Below, one piece after another: positions 14,918-23,417 of a stretch of DNA of 64,000 bases (positions are counted from its first letter, which is position 1; each line of letters begins with the position of its first letter). The stretch comes from Psychrobacillus sp044762655 (GTDB taxonomy: Bacteria > Bacillota > Bacilli > Bacillales_A > Planococcaceae). The notes below the pieces were generated by a model. That model searched no databases, had not been told where the DNA came from, and was given only the letters and a program-made list of their open reading frames with translations. The stretch covers positions 248,001 through 312,000 of the forward strand of contig NZ_JBIWER010000001.1 of assembly GCF_044762655.1 (NCBI RefSeq). Direction: 5' to 3'. A program made the position numbers and the translations under genes.

Positions 14918-15649
14918 ATGATTGTTCAAAAATTTGGCGGTATCGCCATGCAAAATCATCAGAACAGACAATTAGTAATGCAACGAATACAACAAGCGAT
15001 AAATATCCATCAAAAGGTGCTTGTCGTTGTATCCGCAATGGGCAGAAGAGGAAAGCCATATGCAACGGATACATTATTGGATTTGCTTCCATCCACCGAA
15101 AATAGCATTGAAACCGATTTGCTCTCTGCTTGTGGAGAGTTGATCTCGAGTTCGGTTCTATCATCAGAACTAAAAGCTAATGGAGTATCTTCTACGCTTT
15201 TATACGGAAGAAACGCTGGTATCATTACAAACGATTCTTATGGCAATGCTCTTATCAAAAAAGTAGATCTAAGTTCTATACATTTAGCATTTGAAGATTT
15301 CCAATGTATCATCGTACCAGGATTCCAAGGTGTCTCCGAAAGTACAAACAACTTTACTACATTAGGCAGAGGCGGAAGTGATCTTACTGCAGTTGTTTAT
15401 GGTCATTATTTAAAAGCTGATATGGTTGAATTTTACAAAGACGTACCTGGTATTATGACTTCCAATCCTTTAACTAACAAGGACGCTCAGCTCATACCTT
15501 TTATGAACTACGAACAACTTCACGAGAAAATTGATGAGCCGGTCGAAATCATACAAAAAAGAGCAGCCACGTTCGCTGCCCTTCATCAAGTTCCTTTGCA
15601 TATTCGTTCGTTGTATCAAGATAGTAAGGGTACTTTTGTTTCCATCTAA
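14918..15649 (+). CDS. Stand-alone aspartokinase catalytic domain
   Basis: The 243-residue protein is an amino-acid kinase of the aspartokinase type: MIVQKFGG at the start, LVVVSAMGRRGKPYATDTL near 37, ETDLLSACGELISSSVLSSEL, IVPGFQG, TTLGRGGSDLTAVVYGHYL near 155 and YKDVPGIMTSNPL near 180. It would phosphorylate aspartate, the first step to diaminopimelate, lysine and dipicolinate. It ends right after the catalytic domain, so both ACT regulatory domains (about 150 residues) of normal LysC or DapG are absent. A feedback-resistant enzyme is expected. The start is uncertain: ATG 14918 has only a weak GGTTGAG, and GTG 14906 is in frame. Its partner is the divergent MurE-like ligase. Confidence 0.8.
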   Translation: MIVQKFGGIAMQNHQNRQLVMQRIQQAINIHQKVLVVVSAMGRRGKPYATDTLLDLLPSTENSIETDLLSACGELISSSVLSSELKANGVSSTLLYGRNAGIITNDSYGNALIKKVDLSSIHLAFEDFQCIIVPGFQGVSESTNNFTTLGRGGSDLTAVVYGHYLKADMVEFYKDVPGIMTSNPLTNKDAQLIPFMNYEQLHEKIDEPVEIIQKRAATFAALHQVPLHIRSLYQDSKGTFVSI

Positions 15650-16738
15650 TTATGGAAGAATATCTTTTGTAGTATTTACGGGTATTCGTTCAATAAAGTT
15701 TTGCGTATAATAGCTACCGTAGACACCAACTCCAGTATGTGTATAATCCTTTCCTAATAAGATTTCTCGGTGATCTTTAGAACTCAACCAACCATTTACT
15801 GCTTCTCCAGCATCAAAATAGAAAGCTGCTGTATTTCCAGCCGCACTAGAAAACTCAATGGATGACTCTTTTAACTGATCACTAAACTTAGATACTTCGA
15901 ATTTTTCATTAACGACAATATTGTTTCTTGCCATTTCTTCACTATTATCCATCGCAATATGTTGCAATTCATTGTCAGACACTAGTAATCGAAGATTGTT
16001 TCGGTAACGAACTACATTTGTTAGTTCAAATATCTGTCTTTCATTTGCACGATCTATTGCAGCTTGGAATAGGGAATCTGGTGTTTTTGTTTCCACCATT
16101 ATTCCGTGATAGAGAATATCATAAGGTTTATGCAGAAGAATAGTCTTAGGATCCGTAAACCTAACTGCTTGAAGTTGCCGGCTTTCTGAATCTATATAAA
16201 GCATAGCAAATAAATTATCGAATTGAACTAATATTCTATTTTCTATGTCATCTTCTGAAAGTGTAAAGGTATACGTATTTGAATCTATCGAAAATGTAAT
16301 TTCAGATTGAACTATCGTAAATCGATAAATTTCATCTAAGTTCTGTCCAATTTTATAAGGGGCAGTCTCTAAGTTAGCACCCGCAGCAAAGGCTTGTGTT
16401 ACTTTATCACCTTCCACTCCGAGTAACAAATAAGTGGTAAGGGATTGATTGTATACCCACCACTCATATCCAAATGCTGATGGTTCGGTTCGGTTAGGTT
16501 TACCCAACATTTCAATAGCATCTTGGGTCGAACCTCCAATTAATGTGGAGATTCCACTTTTTGGGCGTGTAAATACCGTTTCTATCTCCACTACTTCAGG
16601 AGAAGTATCTGGTATCACCTGTCCTCTATTGTTTGACCCCGTAATTAGTTCATTTTCCTGTACAGGATTATCGAAATATATAAATATTACTAGTACGATA
16701 GCTATAGCAATTACAATTCTAATTAAATTATTCATCAT
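15650..16738 (-). CDS. ylbC: YlbC-like CAP/SCP-domain protein
   Basis: The 362-residue protein has an N-terminal membrane anchor (IRIVIAIAIVLVIFIYF), a CAP-associated domain at about 60-210 (ISTLIGGSTQDAIEMLGKPNRTEPSAFGYEWWVYN) and a C-terminal CAP/SCP domain (VVRYRNNLRLLVSDNELQHIAMDNSEEMARNN, VNGWLSSKDHREILLGKDYTHTGVGVYG). This is the architecture of B. subtilis YlbC. The usual CAP metal-site residues look changed: the first His of the HS-x-DM motif reads Asn, and the E of AGEN reads Asn. It is probably a non-enzymatic surface protein. ATG 16738 follows AAGGAG. Its stop abuts the aspartokinase stop. Confidence 0.85.
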   Translation of the reverse strand: MMNNLIRIVIAIAIVLVIFIYFDNPVQENELITGSNNRGQVIPDTSPEVVEIETVFTRPKSGISTLIGGSTQDAIEMLGKPNRTEPSAFGYEWWVYNQSLTTYLLLGVEGDKVTQAFAAGANLETAPYKIGQNLDEIYRFTIVQSEITFSIDSNTYTFTLSEDDIENRILVQFDNLFAMLYIDSESRQLQAVRFTDPKTILLHKPYDILYHGIMVETKTPDSLFQAAIDRANERQIFELTNVVRYRNNLRLLVSDNELQHIAMDNSEEMARNNIVVNEKFEVSKFSDQLKESSIEFSSAAGNTAAFYFDAGEAVNGWLSSKDHREILLGKDYTHTGVGVYGSYYTQNFIERIPVNTTKDILP

Positions 16739-16889
16739 AACTATTTCTCCTTACCCCTCCACCATTACTTTTAGTATACCAAGGTTAACTAGAAAGACAC
16801 AATGTTACCATTGCAACATTATCAAATTTGAATTAATATTAATAGGAACAGATTCTATTTGGAATATGAACGTGAAGGAGGACAATTCA

Positions 16890-17255
16890 ATGTATTTCGA
16901 AAACACTGGTATAGAAAACACTGTCATAGATCTTAATATATTAGATGATCTTATGAAAAAGCAAGGTTTAATCCGTGCAGGTCAATGGGATTATGAACGC
17001 GTAACTTATGATAAAAAGTATGTGATAAAAGAAGGTACATTTTATCTTCGAGTATTTGGTTTTACAAAAGATGGTGATGTAGGTGCACATGATGCAAATA
17101 TTACACTATTAAAACCTGTTATAGGGAAACACTATTATCCACATGGTGTAGAATATGGCGAAAATGAAGTATTCCCAAAACATCTGTTGAAATCATGTGA
17201 ACAAACATTAACTGCTTTAAAAGCGGATCTAGCTGCTTTTGAAGTCCACGCTTAA
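16890..17255 (+). CDS. YugN-like family protein
   Basis: The 121-residue soluble protein matches the YugN family of Bacillales: MYFENTGIENTVIDLNILDDLMKKQGLIRAGQWDYERVTYDKKY and an HYYPHGVEYGENE segment. The function is unknown. ATG 16890 lies eight bases after AAGGAGG, so the longer upstream open frame is ignored. The gene is monocistronic and ends in a strong terminator. In B. subtilis yugN is elsewhere, near pgi. Confidence 0.85.
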   Translation: MYFENTGIENTVIDLNILDDLMKKQGLIRAGQWDYERVTYDKKYVIKEGTFYLRVFGFTKDGDVGAHDANITLLKPVIGKHYYPHGVEYGENEVFPKHLLKSCEQTLTALKADLAAFEVHA

Positions 17256-17270
17256 TAGATATATACCTAA

Positions 17271-17300
17271 ACGCAAGAGTTTCATTCTCTTGCGTTTTTT
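17271..17300 (+). terminator. Terminator after yugN-like gene
   Basis: ACGCAAGAG and CTCTTGCGT arms with a seven-base loop, followed by six T residues. Confidence 0.95.
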
Positions 17301-17359
17301 CTGTTCAAAAATTGCCAACTTGTCTATACTGATTGTAAGGGTCAAGAAAGGAGAGTACA

Positions 17360-18424
17360 ATGGTCTTAAATTTTTTAAAAAAGGAATACATAAAATATAT
17401 TGTTCTAGCTGTTATGCTCTTATTATTAGCTATATTCATACTTCCTGTATCTATTCCCATTATACTCGCTTTAATAACAGCTATCATTATGGAACCTGTC
17501 GTAAAATTCACTCAGAAAACGTTTAAATGGAAACGTAAACCTGCAGTAATAACTAATTTTGTTCTTTTTATTAGTGTCATTTCTGGTCTATTGTATTTAG
17601 TTATTACAAAACTTTTTAGTCAACTCATTTATGCCTCACAGACCATTCCTTCTAATATTAATAACTGGACTGGGTTATGGATTGATATGCAAAACAGTTT
17701 ATTTAAATATACGGAAGGGCTACCAAAAGAAGTAGTCGAATCCATTCAAAATAAATTTGATGCGACATTAGAAAGTATGAGAGACGCCCTTTTAGATATA
17801 CTTAGCTACAGTAATATTTCTGCGTTGTTAACGAATATACCGAATTTTTTAGTTAGTTTTATAGTATTTATAATTGCTCTTTTTTTATTTATGTTAGATT
17901 TACAAAATTTACAAGTTAAATTTTTTCATTATCTATCGGATAATACAGCAAGTAAAGTGCGATTTATTTTCGCTAGTGTAAAAAAAGTGGCTATCGGTTT
18001 TATGAAAGCGCAAATTATTGCAAGTTTCATCATTTTAGGAGCTGCATTCATCGGACTTTTATTTATTCTTACACCAAAATATGCTCTCATTATGGCACTA
18101 GTTATATGGATTATCGATATTATTCCTATACTGGGTTCTATTGCAGTTTTAGCACCGTGGGCGATTTATCATTATTTAACCGGTGATATGGTATTAGGTA
18201 CGAAGTTAACTATATTAGCAGTTATTTTGTTAATAATTCGAAGAGCTGTAGAGCCTAAGTTGATGGGCTCGCAAATGGGGATATCTCCTCTAGCAATCTT
18301 AATAGCCATGTTTATCGGTGCAAAGCTTTTCGGGTTCATCGGGTTTATGTTAGGTCCACTTGTAGTTATTATTTTTATAACTGCTAAAGAATCCGGAATG
18401 CTAAAACTTAATTTTAAAATTTAA
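17360..18424 (+). CDS. AI-2E/YtvI-family membrane transporter
   Basis: The 354-residue protein has about eight membrane segments in the pattern of the AI-2E (UPF0118) family: an N-terminal pair (YIVLAVMLLLLAIFILPVSIPIILALITAIIMEPVV), a long amphipathic soluble stretch at 100-170, then a C-terminal set including IIDIIPILGSIAVLAPWAIY and GAKLFGFIGFMLGPLVVII. The PILG motif is family-specific. The closest named relative is B. subtilis YtvI, a sporulation membrane protein. Some members act as Na+/H+ antiporters. ATG 17360 follows AAGGAG. The specific substrate is unknown. Confidence 0.85.
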   Translation: MVLNFLKKEYIKYIVLAVMLLLLAIFILPVSIPIILALITAIIMEPVVKFTQKTFKWKRKPAVITNFVLFISVISGLLYLVITKLFSQLIYASQTIPSNINNWTGLWIDMQNSLFKYTEGLPKEVVESIQNKFDATLESMRDALLDILSYSNISALLTNIPNFLVSFIVFIIALFLFMLDLQNLQVKFFHYLSDNTASKVRFIFASVKKVAIGFMKAQIIASFIILGAAFIGLLFILTPKYALIMALVIWIIDIIPILGSIAVLAPWAIYHYLTGDMVLGTKLTILAVILLIIRRAVEPKLMGSQMGISPLAILIAMFIGAKLFGFIGFMLGPLVVIIFITAKESGMLKLNFKI

Positions 18425-18432
18425 AGATACAT

Positions 18433-18479
18433 AAAAGCCAACACTCATCGGAATAAGCTCCGCATGAGTATTGGCTTTT
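18433..18479. terminator. Bidirectional terminator
   Basis: AAAAGCCAA with CACTCAT pairs with ATGAGTATTGGCTTTT (one mismatch), and CGGA/TCCG extends it inside. It serves the convergent ytvI-like and DUF420 genes. Confidence 0.92.
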
Positions 18480-18481
18480 CT

Positions 18482-18943
18482 TTAACCACCTATTATTGCC
18501 TTAATAACAGAGGTGGTTTCTCCCCCAGTATACAATACATAGAGTAATAAGTAGACAGCAACACCGGTTATTGCGACAAAAAACCATATAACACTTGTAA
18601 TGGGTCCAATTTTACGATGCTTTTGAATATTATTTTTGTAGCCTAAATATAGCGTTACTAGACCAAAAACTGCACCAGTCGTTGCCAAAGTAATATGGAA
18701 TATTAAAAAGATTGTATAGTAAATTTTTATGTCATCAGGTCCACCGAACGCTGTATTCCCAATGAAAATAGTACGCGATGCATAGATGATGAAAAATATT
18801 AAGGCCGAAATGGCGGCTGCAGTCATCATTTTTTTGTGAGCTTCAATTTTCTTTTGTTTTATGAGTGCCCATCCAATTGCAACAAGCACAGCACTTAATA
18901 CGATAAAAAATGTACTTATGGTTGGTAAAACAGGTAAATTCAT
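18482..18943 (-). CDS. DUF420 membrane protein, CtaM/YozB-like
   Basis: The 153-residue protein has four membrane segments and conserved histidines in EAHKKMM, IFHITLA and IQKHRKIG, the pattern of DUF420. Staphylococcus aureus CtaM of this family is needed for assembly of the haem-copper oxidase, and B. subtilis YozB is its relative. Position at the end of the cta cluster supports an oxidase maturation role. ATG 18943 follows GAGGAG by eight bases; a TTG one codon earlier is ignored. It follows ctaG with a 31-base gap. Confidence 0.88.
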   Translation of the reverse strand: MNLPVLPTISTFFIVLSAVLVAIGWALIKQKKIEAHKKMMTAAAISALIFFIIYASRTIFIGNTAFGGPDDIKIYYTIFLIFHITLATTGAVFGLVTLYLGYKNNIQKHRKIGPITSVIWFFVAITGVAVYLLLYVLYTGGETTSVIKAIIGG

Positions 18944-18974
18944 CAATCATTCTCCTCGAAAAACTTTATTGAGT

Positions 18975-19886
18975 TTATAGATTAGCTTGTACTTTTAAAT
19001 CATCAAGAGCTTTTTGTGTAATTTCATCTGCATTGTCCTGTTCATTTTTGTACCATTTGAAGAAAATAGACATTAAAAATACCGCATAAATTATTTCCTG
19101 TACAATTTTCATCAGTATTCCACCTAATTGTTGATCTGCTAGAGGTGTCATATTAGAAAATAATTCAGGTCCACTTAAGGATAGTCCCGCTAAAGTACTT
19201 GATGGTACACATAGTTCCATCGCTTTTAGCCATACATCTGAATTTGTGTACGTTTCATACAGAGGCGTTCCAGTGAAGATTATCAGTGCACATGCTGGAG
19301 TTATTAAAACCGCACTGCCAATTATAAAGCCAATCTTTTTTAATCCGTGTAAACGTCCAGAAACTCCATCTATTTCTACGATAGACCACCACATGAAAAT
19401 CGCCGATAAGAATAAAATAAACGTGTACGTACCATGTAATCCTTCATCCAATTTGATAAAATCGAAAAGCAATGGAATATGATAAATGGAAAACAATCCT
19501 GAAAAGACAATTAATGAAAGTAATGGTTTTGTTACTATAGGAAAAACCTTACGAACTGCTGGCAACTCTATTATAACTTTCCACACCCACCAAGGTATCC
19601 CTTTCATAAGTAAAGGAGGAACTAATAGTAGTAACAATGCCATCTGTACCATATGGAATGAAAACATAATATGCGCCATTAAATCGACAGGGGAACCTTT
19701 GACAATATATAAAAGAACAATACCCAATAGAAAATAAGCAACCTCGCTCTTCTTCAGTGGCTCTGATACTTTAAAGTCATTTCTCCATTTGACTGTTATT
19801 AAAAAATATAAAATTGTTAAAAATACTAAAACTCCAATCATTACTGGGCTCCATAAAGCTTGGAATCCAAATATACTGATAGGCAT
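18975..19886 (-). CDS. ctaG: Cytochrome c oxidase assembly factor CtaG
   Basis: The 303-residue integral membrane protein is of the caa3-type CtaG family, distinct from the Cox11-like proteins of Proteobacteria. Hallmarks are SPVDLMAHIMFSFHMVQMALLLLLVPPLLMKG near residue 70, IYHIPLLFDFI, EGLHGTYTFILFLSAIFMWWSI and ADQQLGGILMKIVQEI near 255. It has seven or so membrane segments and is required for insertion of CuB into subunit I in B. subtilis. ATG 19886 is selected; GTG 19895 would sit too close to AAGGAG. It is separated from ctaF by a 650-base spacer with two repeats. Confidence 0.95.
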   Translation of the reverse strand: MPISIFGFQALWSPVMIGVLVFLTILYFLITVKWRNDFKVSEPLKKSEVAYFLLGIVLLYIVKGSPVDLMAHIMFSFHMVQMALLLLLVPPLLMKGIPWWVWKVIIELPAVRKVFPIVTKPLLSLIVFSGLFSIYHIPLLFDFIKLDEGLHGTYTFILFLSAIFMWWSIVEIDGVSGRLHGLKKIGFIIGSAVLITPACALIIFTGTPLYETYTNSDVWLKAMELCVPSSTLAGLSLSGPELFSNMTPLADQQLGGILMKIVQEIIYAVFLMSIFFKWYKNEQDNADEITQKALDDLKVQANL

Positions 19887-20039
19887 AAGTATCACCGCTC
19901 CTTTTAGGTAACTTATTCTATTATATAGGTCAATCCCCGTAACTTCAATGAACGAACTATGACATTTGAGAATTTACCAAACTAAAGAAAAGCCAGATAA
20001 AAAAGCGCCCTGTCCTTGAACCAAAACTTAGATATGCCG

Positions 20040-20141
20040 TTGATTGTAGCGCAGGTTGGACGCTTTCCGAGGGGACGGCTCGAGGCTGTATTCTCTCCCA
20101 CGTGCTGTCCCACTAGAGTCGCCGACCTGCGCTACAATTAA
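20040..20141. repeat. Dispersed repeat, copy C (near-perfect inverted ends)
   Basis: A 102-base element whose ends TTGATTGTAGCGCAGGT (20040-20056) and ACCTGCGCTACAATTAA (20125-20141) pair at 16 of 17 positions. GGACGCTTTCCGAGG just inside the left end matches the right end of copy B read inversely. It lies in the spacer between ctaF and ctaG. Confidence 0.75.
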
Positions 20142-20288
20142 CAATAATAGCTTTATAAATGAAAGTTGCATAAATAAGCTGTTTTTCTCTATCCTCATTG
20201 TATAAATAAAATTTTGCTTTCTTCTATTAACATTGGATAGCACTTCGATTAGCTATATCAAATTTTTTAGTGTAGTACTACACATTAA

Positions 20289-20433
20289 TTGATTAGGGTC
20301 GAAGGTGGCGACTTTGGTGTCGGCCACCAGAATGTGAGTTATGCAATCATTGCACAGCACGAACCGTCCTTAAATTACCTTTCCTAAGAGAGGACGCGCT
20401 TTCAGCCTTTGTTCCCCACTTGTAATGAAAATG
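20289..20433. repeat. Dispersed repeat, copy D
   Basis: It begins TTGATTAGGGTCGAAGGTGG and ends with CCTTTGTTCCCCACTTGTAA then TGAAAATGA, like copies A and E. It shares ACTACACATTA just upstream with copy A. It lies 150 bases from copy C. Confidence 0.65.
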
Positions 20434-20507
20434 AGTATTTTTTATACTTTTTTTAGTCCCATGAACCCGGTGTTCTCAGGACTTTTTTATATACTGTCTG
20501 ATTCCTT

Positions 20508-20545
20508 TAAAAAAGCCGAGACAAAGTGTTTACTTTGTCTCGGCT
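20508..20545 (-). terminator. Terminator after ctaF
   Basis: AGCCGAGACAAAG (20514-20526) pairs perfectly with CTTTGTCTCGGCT (20533-20545). On the minus strand the stem is followed by a TTTT run. It closes the ctaCDEF operon. Confidence 0.92.
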
Positions 20546-20554
20546 CTAAGTTAT

Positions 20555-20890
20555 TTATCCCCACCAAACAATTGTAAGGAAAGTTAAAACGAAAGTGAAG
20601 GCTAGCATAGTAGCGCTGTACAAGAAAAATGCAGCGACCTGATGATTCTCTTCACTCATATGCATGAAATAGTAAAGCTGTAATACTACTTGAATTGCAG
20701 CAAGTAATAAAATTACTGGAACGATTAAATATACAGAAAATCCAGCAGCTACAGATGTAAATGCGATTAAAGTTAAGAAAATCATAATCGCAAAAGATGT
20801 AACTTGATTACGCATATCTTTTTTACGTTTTTGCTTAATATATTCAAATTCTGTTTGCGATCTCACATAAACTTGAGCGTCGTGTGACAT
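20555..20890 (-). CDS. ctaF: Cytochrome c oxidase subunit IV (CtaF)
   Basis: The 111-residue protein is the small subunit IVB of the caa3 oxidase, with three membrane segments (TSFAIMIFLTLIAFTSVAAG, YLIVPVILLLAAIQVVLQLYYFMHM, VAAFFLYSATMLAFTFVLTFLTIVWW). The LQLYYFMHM motif and the last position in ctaCDEF are typical. ATG 20890 is one base beyond the ctaE stop codon. The GGGAG site lies inside the end of ctaE, so translation is coupled. Confidence 0.95.
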   Translation of the reverse strand: MSHDAQVYVRSQTEFEYIKQKRKKDMRNQVTSFAIMIFLTLIAFTSVAAGFSVYLIVPVILLLAAIQVVLQLYYFMHMSEENHQVAAFFLYSATMLAFTFVLTFLTIVWWG

Positions 20891-20891
20891 A

Positions 20892-21518
20892 TTAACCAAC
20901 AACTCCCATCAAGTATACTACTGTAAAGATGAATACCCATACAACATCAATGAAATGCCAGTATAGAGAAGCAGTATAGTATTTTGGTGCATTATACAAA
21001 CTAAAGCCACGTTTTGCATTGCGGAGTATTAATAGAATAATCCATACTAAACCAACTACAACGTGCAGCCCATGAGTACCTACAAGTGTAAAGAACGAAG
21101 ATGAGAATGCACTTTGTCCGTAAGTAAAGCCTAAATGTACGTAATGATTGAACTCATAAATTTCTAAACCTAGGAAAGCAAGACCTAAAAGAACTGTGAT
21201 AGCTAACCAAGTTTGCATGCCTCTGAAATTATGGTTTTTCATATGATACATTGCGTACACACTTGTTAGAGATGAAGTTAAAAGTATCATCGTCATAACA
21301 AATACTAAAGGCAATTCAAAAAGAGTATTAGTGGAGAATTCCATACCGCTTGGCCCTTTGTTTTTAAGTGCTAAATACGTTGCAAACAAACTTGCAAACA
21401 ATACTGTTTCTCCACCTAGGAATAACCAAAAACCTAAAAATTTGTTTTTACCTTCTAAAGTAACTTGCTCAGGATGATCTGGCCAAGTTTGTGGGGTGTA
21501 CTTTTTATTAAAGTCCAT
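20892..21518 (-). CDS. ctaE: Cytochrome c oxidase subunit III (CtaE)
   Basis: This 208-residue subunit III has five membrane segments and family motifs FWLFLGGETVLFASLFATYLAL, YEFNHYVHLGFTYGQSAFSSSFFTLVGTHGLHVVVG and YWHFIDVVWVFIFTVVYL. It packs against subunit I of the proton-pumping oxidase. Only two bases separate it from the ctaD stop. Confidence 0.97.
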   Translation of the reverse strand: MDFNKKYTPQTWPDHPEQVTLEGKNKFLGFWLFLGGETVLFASLFATYLALKNKGPSGMEFSTNTLFELPLVFVMTMILLTSSLTSVYAMYHMKNHNFRGMQTWLAITVLLGLAFLGLEIYEFNHYVHLGFTYGQSAFSSSFFTLVGTHGLHVVVGLVWIILLILRNAKRGFSLYNAPKYYTASLYWHFIDVVWVFIFTVVYLMGVVG

Positions 21519-21520
21519 AA

Positions 21521-23383
21521 TTATTTACCCCCTTCATCATTCATTAAATCTTCTTTGTGAATGTGGAATCCATGGTCGTCTTTAATAGAACGAACAGCCA
21601 TAGCACCAAATGTAATTGCTAAACCTAATACTAATACTGGGATTGCCCAATCTTTTTCACCATTATAAAGTGCTCCAAAGGCACCGATAAACAAACCAAT
21701 TGTCATAACGATTGGAATAATAGAACCGTTTGGCATATGAATATCAGAAAGTGGTTCTGCATATGTCATACCTTCTTTGTTACCTTCCATTTTTTCAATC
21801 CAGAAAGTATCTAACCCACGAACTAGTGGAGTTTGTTTAAAATTATAAAACGGAACTGGTTGTGGAATAGCCCACTCTAATGTACGTCCATCTTCCCACG
21901 GGTCATTACCAACTGGTACGTTTTTAACAACTGTAATGATGATGTTAACTACAAGAATGATAACACCTACTGCCATGAAAGCAGCTCCAATAGAACTGAT
22001 TAAGTTGAATAAATCCCAGCCTTGATTTGCTCCAAAAGTAAATACGCGACGAGGCATTCCCATTAATCCTAAGAAATGTTGAATAAAGAAAGTTAAATGG
22101 AAACCGATAAAGAAGAACCAGAAAGTCCATTTACCAAGTTTTTCGCTTAACATTTGATTGAACATTAAAGGCCAATATAAATGTACCCCGGCTAAAATTG
22201 CAAGCACTACCCCTCCAACGATTACGTAGTGGAAATGGGCAACGATAAAGTATGAATCATGTAATTGGTAGTCAAGCGGTGCTGCTGCTTGCATAATACC
22301 AGTAACCCCACCTGCTACGAAGGAAGGAATGAAAGCTAACGCATACAGCATTGGAGTCGTAACTTTAATGCTACCTCCCCAAATTGTAAGCAGCCAGTTA
22401 AAAATTTTCATACCTGTTGGAACAGCGATTGCCATAGTAGCAACTGCGAAAATTGCATTTGCTGTAGGGCCTAAACCAACTGTGAACATATGGTGAGCCC
22501 ATACCATGAATCCTAAGAAACCGATTAATACAGTAGCAAATACCATAGATGAGTAACCAAATAAACGCTTACGTGCAAATAAAGCAAATATTTCTGAGAA
22601 TATACCAAAAGCAGGTAATATTAAAATATATACTTCAGGATGCCCGAAAATCCAGAATAAATGCTCCCAAATAATTGTATTACCACCCATCGTATGATCA
22701 AAGAAATTAGCCCCGAACATACGGTCTAGGATTAAGAAGAAGAGCCCAACAGTAAGTGGTGGGAATGCAAATAAAATCAATGCACTAGCTACAAATGTAG
22801 TCCAAGTGAATAATGGCATACGCATGTATGTCATCCCTGGAGCGCGCATGTTAATAATTGTTACAAGGAAGTTAATACCTCCGATGTAAGTACCTGCACC
22901 GGCTATTTGAAGTCCTAGTGCATAAAAGTCAATTCCATGACCAGGCGAAGCTAACGATAATGATGCATAAGAAGTCCATCCAGCGTCAGGTGCTCCACCC
23001 ATAAACCAAGATAGGTTAAGGAAAATTCCACCAAATAAAAATAACCAGAAACCAAGCGAATTTAAGAATGGGAACGCTACGTCACGTGCACCAATTTGAA
23101 GTGGCATAACGGCATTCATAAATCCAAATAATATCGGCATGGCCGCAAGGAAAATCATCGTTGTTCCGTGCATTGTAATAATTTCATTGAAAAGACCAGC
23201 ACTAACAAAATCGTTATCGGGCTTTGCTAGTTGTATACGAATAAGCATTGCCTCTATACCGCCGATTACGAAAAACAAACCACCGGCAGCGAGGTACATG
23301 ACTGCGATTTTTTTATGGTCTACTGTTGTTAAATAGTCCCATAAAGTGGAGCCGAAGCCTTTTTTCTTTGCGATAGAACTCAC
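21521..23383 (-). CDS. ctaD: Cytochrome c oxidase subunit I (CtaD)
   Basis: The 620-residue catalytic subunit holds haem a and the haem a3-CuB centre. Visible ligands are the His in NEIITMHGTTMIF, the HPEVYI motif with the cross-linked His-Tyr, HHMFTVG and the late HDSYFIVAHFHYV. HPEVYI marks the A1-type enzyme. A C-terminal extension adds two membrane segments. The start is GTG 23383, eight bases after GGGAGG; the ATG at 23401 overlaps that ribosome site and is not used. It is the second gene of ctaCDEF. Confidence 0.96.
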   Translation of the reverse strand: MSSIAKKKGFGSTLWDYLTTVDHKKIAVMYLAAGGLFFVIGGIEAMLIRIQLAKPDNDFVSAGLFNEIITMHGTTMIFLAAMPILFGFMNAVMPLQIGARDVAFPFLNSLGFWLFLFGGIFLNLSWFMGGAPDAGWTSYASLSLASPGHGIDFYALGLQIAGAGTYIGGINFLVTIINMRAPGMTYMRMPLFTWTTFVASALILFAFPPLTVGLFFLILDRMFGANFFDHTMGGNTIIWEHLFWIFGHPEVYILILPAFGIFSEIFALFARKRLFGYSSMVFATVLIGFLGFMVWAHHMFTVGLGPTANAIFAVATMAIAVPTGMKIFNWLLTIWGGSIKVTTPMLYALAFIPSFVAGGVTGIMQAAAPLDYQLHDSYFIVAHFHYVIVGGVVLAILAGVHLYWPLMFNQMLSEKLGKWTFWFFFIGFHLTFFIQHFLGLMGMPRRVFTFGANQGWDLFNLISSIGAAFMAVGVIILVVNIIITVVKNVPVGNDPWEDGRTLEWAIPQPVPFYNFKQTPLVRGLDTFWIEKMEGNKEGMTYAEPLSDIHMPNGSIIPIVMTIGLFIGAFGALYNGEKDWAIPVLVLGLAITFGAMAVRSIKDDHGFHIHKEDLMNDEGGK

Positions 23384-23417
23384 AACTTTAACCTCCCTCA
23401 TATTTTATCTGTGAAAC

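Noticed and set aside
16449..16889. Long upstream extension of the yugN-like gene
   Set aside because: It would be antisense to ylbC; the family N-terminus begins at 16890 right after AAGGAGG.
20028..20243. 71-codon minus-strand open frame between ctaF and ctaG
   Set aside because: It covers repeat copy C, has no ribosome site and no recognisable protein.
20454..20487. AGTCC/GGACT stem with a T run as another ctaF terminator
   Set aside because: Only five outer pairs and a weak inner stem; the perfect hairpin at 20514-20545 explains termination better.
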